A DNA stretch of 64,000 nt from Sacculina carcini (taxonomy: Eukaryota; Arthropoda; Thecostraca; Sacculinidae). The stretch covers positions 6,977,488 to 7,041,487 of the forward strand of contig OU696576.1 in the NCBI GenBank assembly GCA_916048095.2. Reading direction: 5' to 3'. The translations under genes and the position numbers were made by a program. Positions 21,338 through 31,590 of the stretch are shown piece by piece (positions within the stretch are counted from its first letter, which is position 1; every line of letters starts with the position of its first letter). The notes under the pieces are model-generated. The model saw only the letters and a list, made by a program, of their open reading frames with translations. It had not been told where the DNA came from and searched no databases.

Positions 21338-21393
21338 CTTACGATCTTAATTACCTAATTAATCTAATTACCTTAATTGATCTAATTACCTTA
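21338..21393. other. Duplication junction with short repeated filler
   Basis: Element A aligns with element B up to AAAAATAATTACC, and unit B aligns with units A and C from TTACGATTCTTC. Between them lie about 50 bp made of shuffled copies of AATTACCTTA, CGATCTTA and TTAATCTAATTACC. These resemble both sides of the join. Confidence 0.7.
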
Positions 21394-23212
21394 CGATCTT
21401 ACGATTCTTCAATTCAGCCAGCTGTCGTGATCTTATTAACAATTTAAGCATCTCAAAAACACATCAGTCACGATGGTGTTTATTTCTGCTGCCCAGACTG
21501 CTGCGCCAAAAATCAGAGTGGTCCATGCCGCTCAGATATCTACTGTGGCTACAGGTCCCCCTTTCCCAGGGGAAAGTATTAACCGCTCAGAGGCGGGGGT
21601 ATCATAGCTGCCAAGCTACTCATTGTCGCCTGCTTTCAGTGTCTTCAGAGGATAAACTTGTCGGAAGTTGTGGAATGGGATTATGCGTCCACAAATTCAC
21701 TGTGACACCGTGAGGTCGACCAGAAACACGGACTCTGACAGTATTGATGGCAAAACAAGCCGCTGCCACCATTCATCTCCTCGCCCTGTCTTCACAGCTT
21801 GAGATTGCGGCGAAAGGTAGAGAAAGAAAGAGAGTAGGAGAGATTGAGAGAGAAACAGAAGTGTGACTTGTCTTCCATCAGATTTGCAGCTGTGATTTGC
21901 ACTTGAAGCACAGCGCTGCTGCTGTTGTTAGATAGACGGCAAGAGACACAGAGATCGCGAAATGTGGCCGTCAATGTTAAACCCAGCCCATTCTGCCGAT
22001 TGCTATATCTTGGGCAGTTTGGTTAGACGCTTTGATGACCACGTCTTGCATCAAATTCGCCACAATGTCTCGTACAATGTCGTCATCCGTTTCACCGGCC
22101 ACAGCGACGGTCGTAAGGTCACTTGCTTGTTTTACACATGCAAATTGCTTGCATTGATCTCTCGGGCAGTTCGTAATGTCTGAGCCGACCTTAGTAGTAG
22201 AATTTTCCCTTGTTTTTGTTTTCTTGCTCTGTTTATGCAGAGCTTCGGTGGCTTGTCGATGATGGTGGATTTCAGTCAGACCGCGTTTCACCAGCTGAAG
22301 CAATCGAAAGTCGGATATGATCTTCATGCCCACCGACACATCGTTCATCATCATCATCTTCATACATTGAGCGTATTTGTTTAGCGCTGAAATCAACGTA
22401 GTGAAGGTCGATTCCTTGATAGTCTTTGAAGATGCAAGTCTGCATTTTGTGTTCTTGACGGCGGGCTGTTGCTGGCTGAGTTTGAGAGTTCCCACAGCCG
22501 ATAAAATAGACTCGATGCACTCTTTGAGAACATCGAGACCGCCGCATTCATGCACAAACTCGCTCATCCATAACAAGCTGTACGTGCGGAGACAAATCTC
22601 CAAGTCGGACAGCACGGCAATGTGTTTCTTGCATGAAGCGGTCACTCTTTGTGGTTTTTGCGATCGTAACTTGTGTAGAAATTGTCGCAGGGCGCTCACA
22701 TAGAAGTGTGGGCGCTTGTGAGCAACGCTATTTCGGTTCAGAAACATGAGCCACTTTCTTTCATTGCTGTAGTGACCATACAGCTCTTCAGCTCTTGTCT
22801 CAAGGCCCAGCGAGACCAAGAGTCGGGCGAACGCGTCGCCGATCACTTCATCAGAAGGAAGTTGTCGCATTGTGTTTGGCATAATCAAAGCCTGGAGTGC
22901 AGTAAGTGAACTGTAGCAACACCACTGTACGATTGCTCGCCAAGTTTTAAGCTTGCGCGAATTGAAAACTTGGATTTTCAGTTATTCAGTTTGCTCGTTA
23001 TATATCGAGTGAAGTACTCCTCGAATAATTATCGATCAATTAATTTAGAGAGTCATTTCTAGTTGATTTTCTAGCGAAAAATACAGTGCATTCTTTTGAA
23101 GAGCGCTTCTACATTACAATAATAAACACAATAGTATTTGTTTCATCGGCCGATCAATAATGGAAAAAACAGTGAAATATTAAATCAGCATCGTGCGGAT
23201 AAAAATTACGCA
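21393..23212 (-). repeat. Segmental repeat unit B (formin-like ORF with flanks)
   Basis: This is the second tandem unit. It starts in the middle of the 3' flank of units A and C, so it lacks the outer part that they share (16,535-17,170 and 25,900-26,275). It ends at the AATAC preceding the LTR of element B. Confidence 0.8.
21977..22888 (-). CDS. Formin N-terminal (GBD/FH3)-like ORF, copy B
   Basis: Same length (303 codons), start and stop as copy A, with about 14 amino-acid differences by my count (for example TRAEEL for TSAEEL, WMSEF for WMNEF, HECGG for HEYGG). No stop or frameshift has accumulated. The GBD/FH3-like block (HFYVSALRQFLHK, LEICLRTYSLLW, GGLDVLKECIES) is unchanged. It keeps the upstream TATATAA. 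Expression and function are unknown. Confidence 0.6.
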   Translation of the reverse strand: MIMPNTMRQLPSDEVIGDAFARLLVSLGLETRAEELYGHYSNERKWLMFLNRNSVAHKRPHFYVSALRQFLHKLRSQKPQRVTASCKKHIAVLSDLEICLRTYSLLWMSEFVHECGGLDVLKECIESILSAVGTLKLSQQQPAVKNTKCRLASSKTIKESTFTTLISALNKYAQCMKMMMMNDVSVGMKIISDFRLLQLVKRGLTEIHHHRQATEALHKQSKKTKTRENSTTKVGSDITNCPRDQCKQFACVKQASDLTTVAVAGETDDDIVRDIVANLMQDVVIKASNQTAQDIAIGRMGWV

Positions 23213-23217
23213 AATAC

Positions 23218-23337
23218 TGTTTCGTGGGTCCCTTTATCAATGAATTTACTCTGGAACACTCATATCAAACACAACGTGTATTCTTTACCTTAGCCCTGCC
23301 TCGACTCCCCAGGGATGCCAGATAACATTACGTTACA
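23218..23337 (-). repeat. 3' LTR of derivative B
   Basis: 120 bp, TG/CA ends; contains TTCGTGGGTCCCTTTATCAA on the + strand. It matches the 5' LTR except for a handful of substitutions. Confidence 0.85.
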
Positions 23338-23650
23338 TCCCTTTTTCTTTACGAAGTGGACTCAAACATTGAACAGCAAGAATAAGAGCCCACATGGAAC
23401 AAATTGTACGAGCGCACCCATACGATACAAGGCGTACTTGAAAACAACAGCACACTAAATTTTTTGAGTGTAGCAAATAGGCATCTTCACCACGCGACCG
23501 GAACGTGTTCTCTGTTCGGTTGTTGACCTCTGATCTTGAGTCACTGGCGGATCAGAGTCGCCCGTCGCGACCCCAGCCTCAGTCCTCAGTCCGATATCTC
23601 AGCTGCTCGGACGTTTACCTCCACAGGCCTTGAAGACGTGGGTTGATTTA

Positions 23651-24693
23651 CTAGGACCTCATTTTGAGCTGACCAGCGTTTCCTCGTCCAGCGCTCTTGT
23701 CTTGGCGTATGAAGACTCTGTTGCGACGGAACGTCTTGCCATCTGGTGTCACGACCTGATAGCTGCGGGGACCAGATGACTCAGTTACTCTTGCTGGTGT
23801 CCAGTGTCTGCTTTTGCCAGCAATCGGCTGCACAAATATGGACACTCCCCCTCCAATCGAGGAAGTTATCTCCTGGAGCAATATCGGTCCGCCATCCTGT
23901 TTCGCTTTCTCTCGACGCATAACATCTTCTTGAATATTCGTATAGCCAGGCTTCAGAACTGATAAGTGCGTTGGCACCAGTGTGCGAGTTATCCTCCCCA
24001 GTTTTTGAGCAGGACTGCTGTACATGCCTTCGTGAGGCGTGTTGCGCATGTTCAACAATCCGATGTATGGATCCTCTTTCAGTTTTGGTCTGACCGCTAT
24101 TGGTACCCTTCTGTCGGGCATGACAGTCGGTCTCGCCTCAGGCTTGAGTTTCAAGTGATGTGTACCACTCAGCTCAGCCATTCGGTCGTCCATAACATCT
24201 GAAAAATCATCCAACGATATCTTGTGCAATCTTTCGCAGTTTTCTTCCCGCACTTTTATCAACTTCATCTGTTGACTGACCCTCAGTCCGAGCAGCGGCG
24301 TCAAATTCTCTGCACAAACCACAAACTCCACATAATACATATTATATGTATAATACATACATAATATGTATTTCTTGTTATATCTCGGATTTCTAACGTT
24401 TTTTCTCGTGATACCAATTGCAGTGACACGACCCTTGTTCCATGTCTTCAATACAGTCGCCGTCGGAGTCATATTCTTGGCTTATTTTGCGGGAAGCACG
24501 TTAATGACCCAGTGTCAATCTGAAAATTTACCGAACAGCCGTTCACAATCATTTGACATTTCACATCTCTCGAGGCCACAAAACTCCTTGATAAAGCATT
24601 CACAAATTCACCGTCAGACGACTCGTTGTCCACCTGATTGACACTCCGTGCGTCGTTGCGGTTTCTCCCCCCGCGGCCGGTTGACGTCGACAT
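23651..24693 (-). pseudogene. Protease joined to integrase tail, copy B
   Basis: Same structure as copy A: protease (MIVNGCSVNFQIDTGSLTC, here with the D-T-G intact but a nearby deletion and frame change), the pre-RT piece, then PYIGLLNMRNTPHEGMYSSP and WTPARVTESSGPRSYQ. About 30 bp of TATATGTATAATACATACAT, an imperfect palindrome, interrupts the sequence near 24,338-24,370. The RT-to-integrase-core deletion point is the same as in copy A. Confidence 0.75.
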
Positions 24694-25460
24694 TTTTTCG
24701 CGAAATGATTATGTTTTCCACAACTGTTGCATTTCTTCCCATATGCCGGACATGGCTCCTTCTTTTGTTTGTGCGCGCCTCCACAAAATCGACAGCATGC
24801 GATGTGGCGGACGCGGCTGAACAGTTCACCGGCTACACGGTTCACCGGCGCGGGACACAAACTCTCCGACTTCGCCGTTGCGTTCTCGTACGCTTTACAT
24901 TCGTCGATACACATTTTCACCGTCAGGTTTCTCACCTTCAGAAGACTCGTTCTCAGCTGGTTGTCACGCACTCCCAGTACAATCTGATCTCGCAGAACCG
25001 AATCAACACATTTTCACAGGAATCACAGTTTTTCAATAGTACTCTGATAGCTGGAATTTTTTTTATTAAAGCTTTCACCTTCAGCTTGCATTCTTCCATG
25101 AAATTTATAGCGCTCGTAGGTCACGCTCATTTCACCAACTGCAAAACTTTGAGATTTGCTGACTATCTCACTAACTGTGCGCTCTGACTCATCTTTCTCG
25201 AATGCGAATCCATTATACGCTCTCAACGCATCATCCGAAAGACAATTGATGAACATTGCCACCTGAATATTATTCGGCTTCGCACCCAGAACAGACAAAA
25301 CGTAATACGCTGACCAATGCTGGTGGAAGAGCTTCCACGCCTCAACAGGATTCTCTCCCGGACAAAATCGTTCTGGTGGTCTCACACCCGGCATCGAGGG
25401 TGTTCCAATTTGATTCTCATCTTGCACTCTCACGGCATTCTCATCGCCTTGTTCAGCCAT
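24600..25460 (-). pseudogene. gag remnant with zinc knuckles, copy B
   Basis: The start MAEQGDENAVRVQDENQ is at 25,460. Capsid-like motifs run to STIEKL near 25,023, where the frame breaks. In the next frame come KMCIDECKAYENATAKSE and two Cys/His knuckles (CRFCGGAHKQKKEPC, then CNSCGKHNHFAKKC). These are the nucleic-acid-binding motifs of Ty3/gypsy nucleocapsid. Confidence 0.75.
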
Positions 25461-25659
25461 AGCGCGAAATATAAAAACGAATCCAAAATTCACCTTAAAA
25501 TAAATTTTTTTTACGGTTGAAGGTCCACTCACCTCGCTGACGCAAGTGCGACAAATTCAGTGCATCAGTACAAACACTCAAAACCACTCAAAAATCATTA
25601 CCAGAGTGAAAACAGCTTCAGAAAAGTTTTCTCAAATATTTATCCCACCGCTGCCACCA

Positions 25660-25779
25660 TGTTTCATGGGTCCCTTTATCAATAAATCCACTCCGGAACA
25701 CTCATATCGAACACAACGTGTATTCTTCACCTTAGCCCTGTCTCGACTCCCCAGGGATGCCAGATAACATTACGTAACA
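25660..25779 (-). repeat. 5' LTR of derivative B
   Basis: 120 bp, immediately followed (minus sense) by the primer-binding site at 25,659 and preceded by the AATAC duplication at 25,780-25,784. Confidence 0.85.
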
Positions 25780-25784
25780 AATAC

Positions 25785-28040
25785 AACTGAAAATTTAATT
25801 ACAATCTTTTGGGATGTGCAGGTTCTCGCGATTCTTTTTCTAAAATAATACAACTTGAATCCTATACCGGAACGGGGACCGACTTTCGTATAACATTGAC
25901 AATTCCGATTACTATTGCATCAGAGACTAATGATGTGTTCAACACTGATTAAACTGGTCTCTACTGCAAACTGTAGCCTACCAAATCCATGTCGTCCATA
26001 GGAGAACGCCGCAAAGCTGATGCATTATCTGGGGTTATGAAATATATTGGAATGAAATGAGAAAGACGCTAACTGGTAAATTATGAATAAATGTTTGTGA
26101 AAATCTGACCTGTGGCAAAGTGGAGAGTGGTGGGTGCATCACGACAAGACAATGCGACAATGTGTGTTCCGTCGGATTTGCAGCGGTGATCTGTACTTGA
26201 AGCACAGCGTCACTCTTGTTGTTAGATACATGACAAGAGACACAGAGATCTCGGTGCACCCTATCAATCATCGCTTGGATCTTACGATTCTTCAATTCAG
26301 CCAGCTGTCGTGATCTTATTAACAATTTAAGCATCTCAAAAACACATCAGTCACGATGGTGTTTATTTCTGCTGCCCAGACCGCTGCGCCAAAAATCAGA
26401 GTGGTCCATGCCGCTCAGATATCTACTGTGGCTACAGGTCCCCCTTTCCCAGGGGAAAGTATTAACCGCTCAGAGGCGGGGGTATCATAGCTGCCAAGCT
26501 ACTCATTGTCGCCTGCTTTCAGGGTCTTCAGAGGATAAACTTGTCGGAAATTATGGAATAAGTCCACAAATTCACCGTGACACCGTGAGGTCGACCAGAA
26601 ACAGGGACTCTGACAGTAGTGATGACAAAACAAGCCGCTGCCACCATTCATCTCCTCACCCTGTCTTCAAAGCTTGAGATTGCGGCGACCGATAGAGAAA
26701 GAGAGTAGGAGAGATTGAGAGCGAAACAGAAGTGTGATGTGTCTTCCGTCAGATTCGCAGCGGTGATTTGTATACTTGATACACAACCCTGCTGCTGTTG
26801 TTAGATAGACGACAAGAGACACAGAGATCGCGAAATGTGACCGTCAAGGTTAAACCCAGCCCATTCTGCCGATTTCTCTATTTTGGGCAGTTTGGCTAGA
26901 CGCTTTGATGACCACGTCTTGCACCAAATTCGCCACAATGTCTCGTACAATGTCGTCATCCGTTTCACCGGCCACAGCGACGGTCGCAAGGTCACTTGCT
27001 TGTTTTCCACATGCAAATTGCTTGCATTGATCTCTCGGGCAGTTCGTAATGTCTGAGCCGACATTAGTAGTAGAATTTTCCCTTGTTTTTGTTTTCATGC
27101 TCTGTTTACGCAGAGTTTCGGTGGCTTGTCGATGATGGTGGATTTCAGTCAGACCGCGTTTCAGCAGCTGAAGCAAACGAAAGTCGGATATGATTTTCAT
27201 GCCCACCGACACATCGTTCATCATCATCACCTTCATACATTGAGCGTATTTGTTAAGCGCTGAAATCAACGTAGTGAAGGTCGATTCCTTGCTAGTCTTC
27301 GAAGATGCAAGTCTGCATTTTTTGTTCTTGACGGCGGTCTGTTGCTGGCTGAGTTTGAGAGTTTCCACAGCCGATAAAATAGACTCGATGCACTCTTTGA
27401 GAACATCGAGACCGCCGCATTCATGCACAAACTCGCTCATCCATAACAAGCTGTACGTGCGGAGACAAATCTCCAAGTCTGACAGCACGGCAATGTGTTT
27501 CTTGCATGAAGCGGTCACTCTTTGTGGCTTTTGCGATCGCAACTTGTGTAGAAATTGTCGCAGGGCGCTCACATAGAAGTGTGGACGTTTGCGAGCAACG
27601 CTGTTTCGGTTCAGAAACATGAGCCACTTTCTTTCTTTGCTGTAGTGACCATACAGCTCTTCAGCTCTTGTCTCAAGGCCCAGTGAGACCAAGAGTTGGG
27701 CGAACGCGTCGCCGATCACTTCATCAGAAGGAAGTTGTCGCATTGTGTTTGGCATAATCAAAGCCTGGAGTGCAGTAAGTGAACTGTAGCAACACCACTG
27801 TACGATTGCTCGTCAAGTTTTAAGCTTGCGCGAATTGAAAACTTGGATTTTCAGTTTTTCAGTTTGCTCGTTATATCTCGAGTGAAGTGTCTCTGGAATA
27901 ATTATCGATCAATTAATTCAGAGATACATTTCAAGTTGATTTTCTAGCGATTAAATACAGTGCATTCTTTTGCAGAGCGCCTCTACATTACAATAACAAA
28001 CACAATAGCATTTGTTTCATTGGCCGATCAATAATGGAAA
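25785..28040 (-). repeat. Segmental repeat unit C (formin-like ORF with flanks)
   Basis: This unit is uninterrupted on the 3' flank side (no MITE). From about 25,870 it aligns to 16,535-18,950. At the right edge it diverges after GGCCGATCAATAATGG (about 28,037), where units A and B continue into the AATAC insertion site. Confidence 0.75.
26850..27761 (-). CDS. Formin N-terminal (GBD/FH3)-like ORF, copy C
   Basis: Again 303 intact codons with the same ends. It is the most diverged copy, with about 20 differences from copy B, many in the C-terminal third (for example QNREIG for QDIAIG). The core motifs KERKWLMFLNRNS, HFYVSALRQFLHK, LEICLRTYSLLW and GGLDVLKECIES are retained. The TATA-like upstream box is altered (GATATAAC). 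It has no adjacent Ty3 insertion on its 5' side, so it probably represents the arrangement before the insertion. Confidence 0.6.
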   Translation of the reverse strand: MIMPNTMRQLPSDEVIGDAFAQLLVSLGLETRAEELYGHYSKERKWLMFLNRNSVARKRPHFYVSALRQFLHKLRSQKPQRVTASCKKHIAVLSDLEICLRTYSLLWMSEFVHECGGLDVLKECIESILSAVETLKLSQQQTAVKNKKCRLASSKTSKESTFTTLISALNKYAQCMKVMMMNDVSVGMKIISDFRLLQLLKRGLTEIHHHRQATETLRKQSMKTKTRENSTTNVGSDITNCPRDQCKQFACGKQASDLATVAVAGETDDDIVRDIVANLVQDVVIKASSQTAQNREIGRMGWV

Positions 28041-28223
28041 CAAAAACAGCAAAACTGAATAATATTCTGGGGTAATGAAAATTCCTGATATAATCATATG
28101 AGAAAGGTGTGAAGTAGCAAATATTAAGGGAATATCAATAAATGAACGATTCACAGTAAAAAGGTCTTGCTCACAGTAAGATAGCATATTGAATTTTGAA
28201 TGACGAAATGGATAAGCTAGATG

Positions 28224-28487
28224 CAGAGCCGTTGCGAGGAATTAAGCCCCCTCCCCGAAGGCAACACTTGGGACCCCCATTATAAATATATCACCAAATA
28301 ATGAATGTATTTATTAGACATAATCACATAATACAAGCTCAGGTGAAAACATCTTAGCAAAAAGGTAAAGGCTATACGTAATAAGTATGATAAATTGTAA
28401 TATCATACGTGACGCAACGGGGCCCCTCAACATTCGGCCCCCCCGGCCGGGGGGTACCCGGGGCGGCTGCTACGGCTCAGGCTAGAT
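28224..28487 (-). mobile_element. MITE, CCGTTGC family, copy 2
   Basis: The ends AGCCGTTGCGAGGAATTAAG and GGCTGCTACGGCTCAG are inverted at CCGT/ACGG. The body is the reverse of copy 1 (AAAAAGGTAAAGGCTATACG). Confidence 0.7.
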
Positions 28488-28603
28488 GCATCTATTTGAT
28501 ACCATTCATATGAATTCGTAAATTTGCATACGGCACCATCTAAAATTTGCACATTGGAAATTGCACTAAAATGGCGAAATTGATACACTTGGCTCTGATG
28601 CAG

Positions 28604-28739
28604 GGTGTACAAATGGAGCGATTTTCCAGACGAACTCTATTTGAAGGCTGAGTTCTGGGTGCGCACGCATGCGTCCGGCTTCACCATTGTACTCAGCTCG
28701 TGGGCGGGAGTCAGCGAAGAAAACACGGTCAATGTCAAG
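28604..28739 (+). CDS. Exon C1: start of FAMeT-like segment
   Basis: The acceptor is TCTGATGCAG and the donor TCAAG|GTGGTT. There is one leading base, then 45 codons: VYKWSDFPDELYLKAEFWVR, THASGFTIVLSSW, ending NTVNVK. The F-x-V-x-(T/A)-x-A-x-x-x-x-I-x-L-S pattern is like the first strands of FAMeT-like domains. It joins C2 in phase 0. Confidence 0.7.
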
Positions 28740-28778
28740 GTGGTTTGTGTTTGTTATTTATCAACGTATCACATACAC

Positions 28779-28804
28779 AAACACACACACACACACACAC
28801 ACAT
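28779..28804. repeat. (AC)n microsatellite
   Basis: A short AC run 40 bp after the donor of exon C1; it directly precedes a MITE. Confidence 0.85.
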
Positions 28805-28807
28805 ACA

Positions 28808-29228
28808 TCAGTGGTGGTGCCAGGATTTTTCCAATAGGGGAGCTGAGGGGGGGAAAAGGAAAAAGTTGAGGGGGCTTGGCCAAACATGAAGAACTACACT
28901 CGAACGCTGACTACATGATACAATAATAAGGGACTGAGGCACACTGATTGAGTCCTCGAACTTGAACCAAAATTACAGGAATGCATTTACAGTGGTAAGA
29001 AATTTTAATATCAATGATTATGATTTTTGGGGTGGCATATTTTGGGGGGCACCAGCTCCCCCCCCAAGCTCCCCATTTGGAATATGTCGTAAAATGTACT
29101 TGCCTATTAGTTGTCCATTGAATATATATATATATGTATATATGTAACAAAAAAACAAAAACTATATACTTACCATTTCTAGGGATATATAAATGTTTAT
29201 ATAAATGTTTATATAGTCGCCGCCACTG
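28808..29228 (+). mobile_element. MITE, AGTGGCGGCG family, copy 3 (long)
   Basis: The ends CAGTGGTGGTGCCAGGATTT and TCGCCGCCACTGAC are inverted. Compared with the 200-bp copies it holds extra AT-rich DNA, including (AT)n at 29,121-29,145 and a direct AATGTTTATATA repeat near 29,191-29,214. Confidence 0.6.
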
Positions 29229-29439
29229 ACACCCACACATGCACATATACTCCCACTCCCCGGCACAAGGACGGAATATAACACACACGCACACACACAC
29301 ACACACACGCACATAATGACACAAAAAGACACACACAAAGAGAAAGAGGTGATTTAATTAACATATATAGATGCATAAATGAAACCATCAACACAGACCA
29401 CATTGGCTTAGTTAATGTGCGTATAGGACACATGAAAAA

Positions 29440-29640
29440 CTGAGGAAAACACGTTGTCGAAAAGATGTAAAAAAGTATAGTTTCCCGTTTAGGAGCGTAG
29501 ATAAATGGAACCAATTGGACAGCAAAATAGTTGAAGGCAAAAATTTGAGTTCCTTCAAATATGGAAGCTAGATGAATTATGGAAAAGAGACAGAACAGCA
29601 CGAGCTTAGCTCATACCCTGTAGAACAACTAAGTGATTAC
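29440..29640 (+). mobile_element. CR1-like LINE 3' end running into (AC)n
   Basis: One frame reads SFPFRSVDKWNQLDSKIVEG and then KNLSSFK, the terminal block of CR1/L2 ORF2. After it comes GAACAACTAAGTGATTACAC and then the AC array. Related 3' ends occur at 39,056-39,205 and 45,850-46,065. Confidence 0.6.
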
Positions 29641-30136
29641 ACACACACCCACTCATACACAAAAAAAACACACACACGCACACACACACTGACACGCACA
29701 TTTACACACATGCACACACAAACACACACACACACGCACTGACACACACACACACACACACACACAGTTAGTTAGTTAGTTAGTTTATTGACCACAACAA
29801 ATACATCATCACAATTTTCACAATTTTCGGCATAGTCCAATACACAATATACATCATTATATGACATAATATACAATATACATAATGATATGACACAATA
29901 CACAGTATGCATATGATATATACACAGGTACGAATTTACACACACACACACACCCACACACTCATACACACATAAACAGACATACCCACATGCACACATA
30001 CACTAATACAAATAAACACACACACACACACACTGAAGCATACACACATACACACACACACACACTAATACACATAAACAGACACACACAAACTTACACA
30101 CACACTTACACATATACACACACACACACACACATG
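29638..30136. repeat. Cluster of (AC)n arrays with a LINE tail
   Basis: AC-rich arrays cover 29,640-29,765 and 29,938-30,135. Between them, at 29,767-29,790, TTAGTTAGTTAGTTTATTG followed by ACCACAACAAATACATCATC looks like the reverse complement of a retroposon 3' end with an (AACT)n tail. Confidence 0.7.
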
Positions 30137-30844
30137 GTTAATCGGGTTAGTCGAGCGTAAAGTGGAAGATAGAATTGATGAGACGTCTGTGTGATGTCAC
30201 GCCGTATATCAACCCGTAAAGCGTAATCCGTAAGGCGTATTTGCGTATTTTCCCGGCACTGTCTATGCATTTTGATTGAGTCGGCGTGTGTTTCAGCTGA
30301 TTACGCCGCGTTGATCGCGTTGCATGCGACAGTGCAATCTTGCATATCACATACGCTTGTATATAATAGAATTTGATAGGCCAGCATTGGGCCAGCGTTC
30401 AGATATTTTAACGAATGTAGAATCTCAACATATTTTGAAAAGATAAATTTATACATTACATCAATGTGGTTTATCAAGTAGGATTAATGGTGTTATATAA
30501 AAAGGAAAGCTTGTCTCTAAATAGTATTCCATTTACATTGTTTTATAAAACAGTGGATACATTTCACATCACAAAAGAAGCACCTTTATATACACATTGA
30601 CAGCGAATAGTTACACATACACACACACACACAAACACACACGTGCACGCACAAACAAACAAATTTACCGCGGGAGACGTAATGGAAGTGAATTGTAGAT
30701 GTACGTGCATATTTAACTCGCATTTTGTGATTGCATTTTTTTAAAAACCGTTTTGATTCTTAACTTTGCGCGTGTAAACACTGTGCCACTTGTTTGCGAC
30801 TATGTCTTGCCACTCCTTACTGATGCTCCTGCTCCTGCGTTCAG
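30137..30844. other. Intron, nothing recognised
   Basis: AT-rich intron with one short AC-rich patch near 30,615-30,650. It ends at the acceptor GCGTTCAG of exon C2. Confidence 0.5.
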
Positions 30845-31239
30845 ATTGCCTTCGACAACGGCGCTGCCAATGTGTACGTGTTGCACTGCAATGACCAGCA
30901 ATCGCCGATGGACTGCAAGCAGCTGGCTCGCTCGAAAAACCGCGCCTGGCGACAGCTGAAGTCGACCAAATACTACACGAAAGATCGCGAGCCAATCGTC
31001 CACCTGAACTACGGCCGCTGGACCCGAATGCTGGTCGTTTCGCAGGCCAGGATCTTCCGGCTGGTCCTCTTCAAGGGCGAGCCTGAGCAGCCAGAGGCCT
31101 ACAGCTACGACCTGGCGCATTTCGGCTACATGTCGGAGAAACAGTACAGCCGGGCGGTGGGACGGAGCAAGACCAACGAGGCGCATTTGCATAAGATGTT
31201 CGGACACAAGGATTCGGTACGGGAGACGTTCCAATTCAG
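30845..31239 (+). CDS. Exon C2: FAMeT-like segment, continued
   Basis: A 131-codon exon plus two bases, with acceptor CTGCGTTCAG and donor TTCAG|GTGACC. It reads IAFDNGAANVYVLHCNDQQ, then HLNYGRWTRMLVVSQARIFR, LVLFKGEPEQPEAY, and SDL-like hydrophilic sequence to SVRETFQF. It is the GC-richest part of this region. The GRW-x-R-x-L-V-V strand pair resembles the second half of beta-sandwich modules. FAMeT-like is the best guess; a LamG-like fold is possible. It joins C3 as AG|G (Arg). Confidence 0.75.
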
Positions 31240-31331
31240 GTGACCAGCTCGCCTTTGATGTGGGTTCTTTTTGGCTAGATTTTTATGAGGTTCATTCAAT
31301 TTACTTTTGTCGCTTGGATCACTGACGCACA

Positions 31332-31590
31332 TTGGCGGATCCAGGAGGTTCGGGGGCTGAAACCCCCACCCCCAATGCTTCCATCGACTCCTCATAACTA
31401 AGAGATTCACTAAAAGAGGTCAAGAAAATTTATATTTTGTGTAATTTGGTGATATAAGCATAATCGCAAAGCATATTCGCGCATATTGGGTGTGTAAATG
31501 TGTGTATATATCATTGAAAAATGCTCAAAGTCATGATCTTCGCACGCTACCTAGTCTCCCACAAAATTGCATCTGGATCCGCCACTGTTG
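31332..31590 (-). mobile_element. MITE, GTGGCGGATCCAG family, copy 2
   Basis: The ends ATTGGCGGATCCAGGAGGTT and TCTGGATCCGCCACTG are inverted. The body is the reverse of copy 1 (CCTCATAACTAAGAGATTCA). Confidence 0.75.

Larger units (their letters stand above)
18996..21340 (-). mobile_element. Ty3/gypsy deletion derivative A, 5'-truncated
   Basis: The 3' LTR (minus sense) is 18996-19115, 120 bp, with TGTTAC...GAAACA ends. AATAC abuts it at 18,991-18,995. Internal DNA runs gag to protease to a fused integrase tail and stops at 21,338 inside the leader, where the copy is joined to repeat unit B. The 5' LTR and primer-binding site are lost. Relative to derivative B it has the same internal deletion and the same insertion site, so both descend from one insertion that was later duplicated. 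Confidence 0.8.
23213..25784 (-). mobile_element. Ty3/gypsy deletion derivative B, complete with TSD
   Basis: LTRs are 25660-25779 (5') and 23218-23337 (3'), each 120 bp. The direct repeat AATAC flanks the element (23,213-23,217 and 25,780-25,784). On the minus strand the internal part starts directly after the 5' LTR with TGGTGGCAGCGGTGGGA, a typical primer-binding site (TGG start). It ends with a purine tract AAAGAAAAAGGGA before the 3' LTR. Size is 2.56 kb. It carries gag and a pol reduced to protease plus integrase tail, so it depends on a full-length relative for movement. Confidence 0.85.

Noticed and set aside
20384..25187. Plus-strand ORFs of 130-179 codons within the gag/pol region
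   Set aside because: They are antisense shadows of gag and the Cys/His knuckles, repeated in both element copies.
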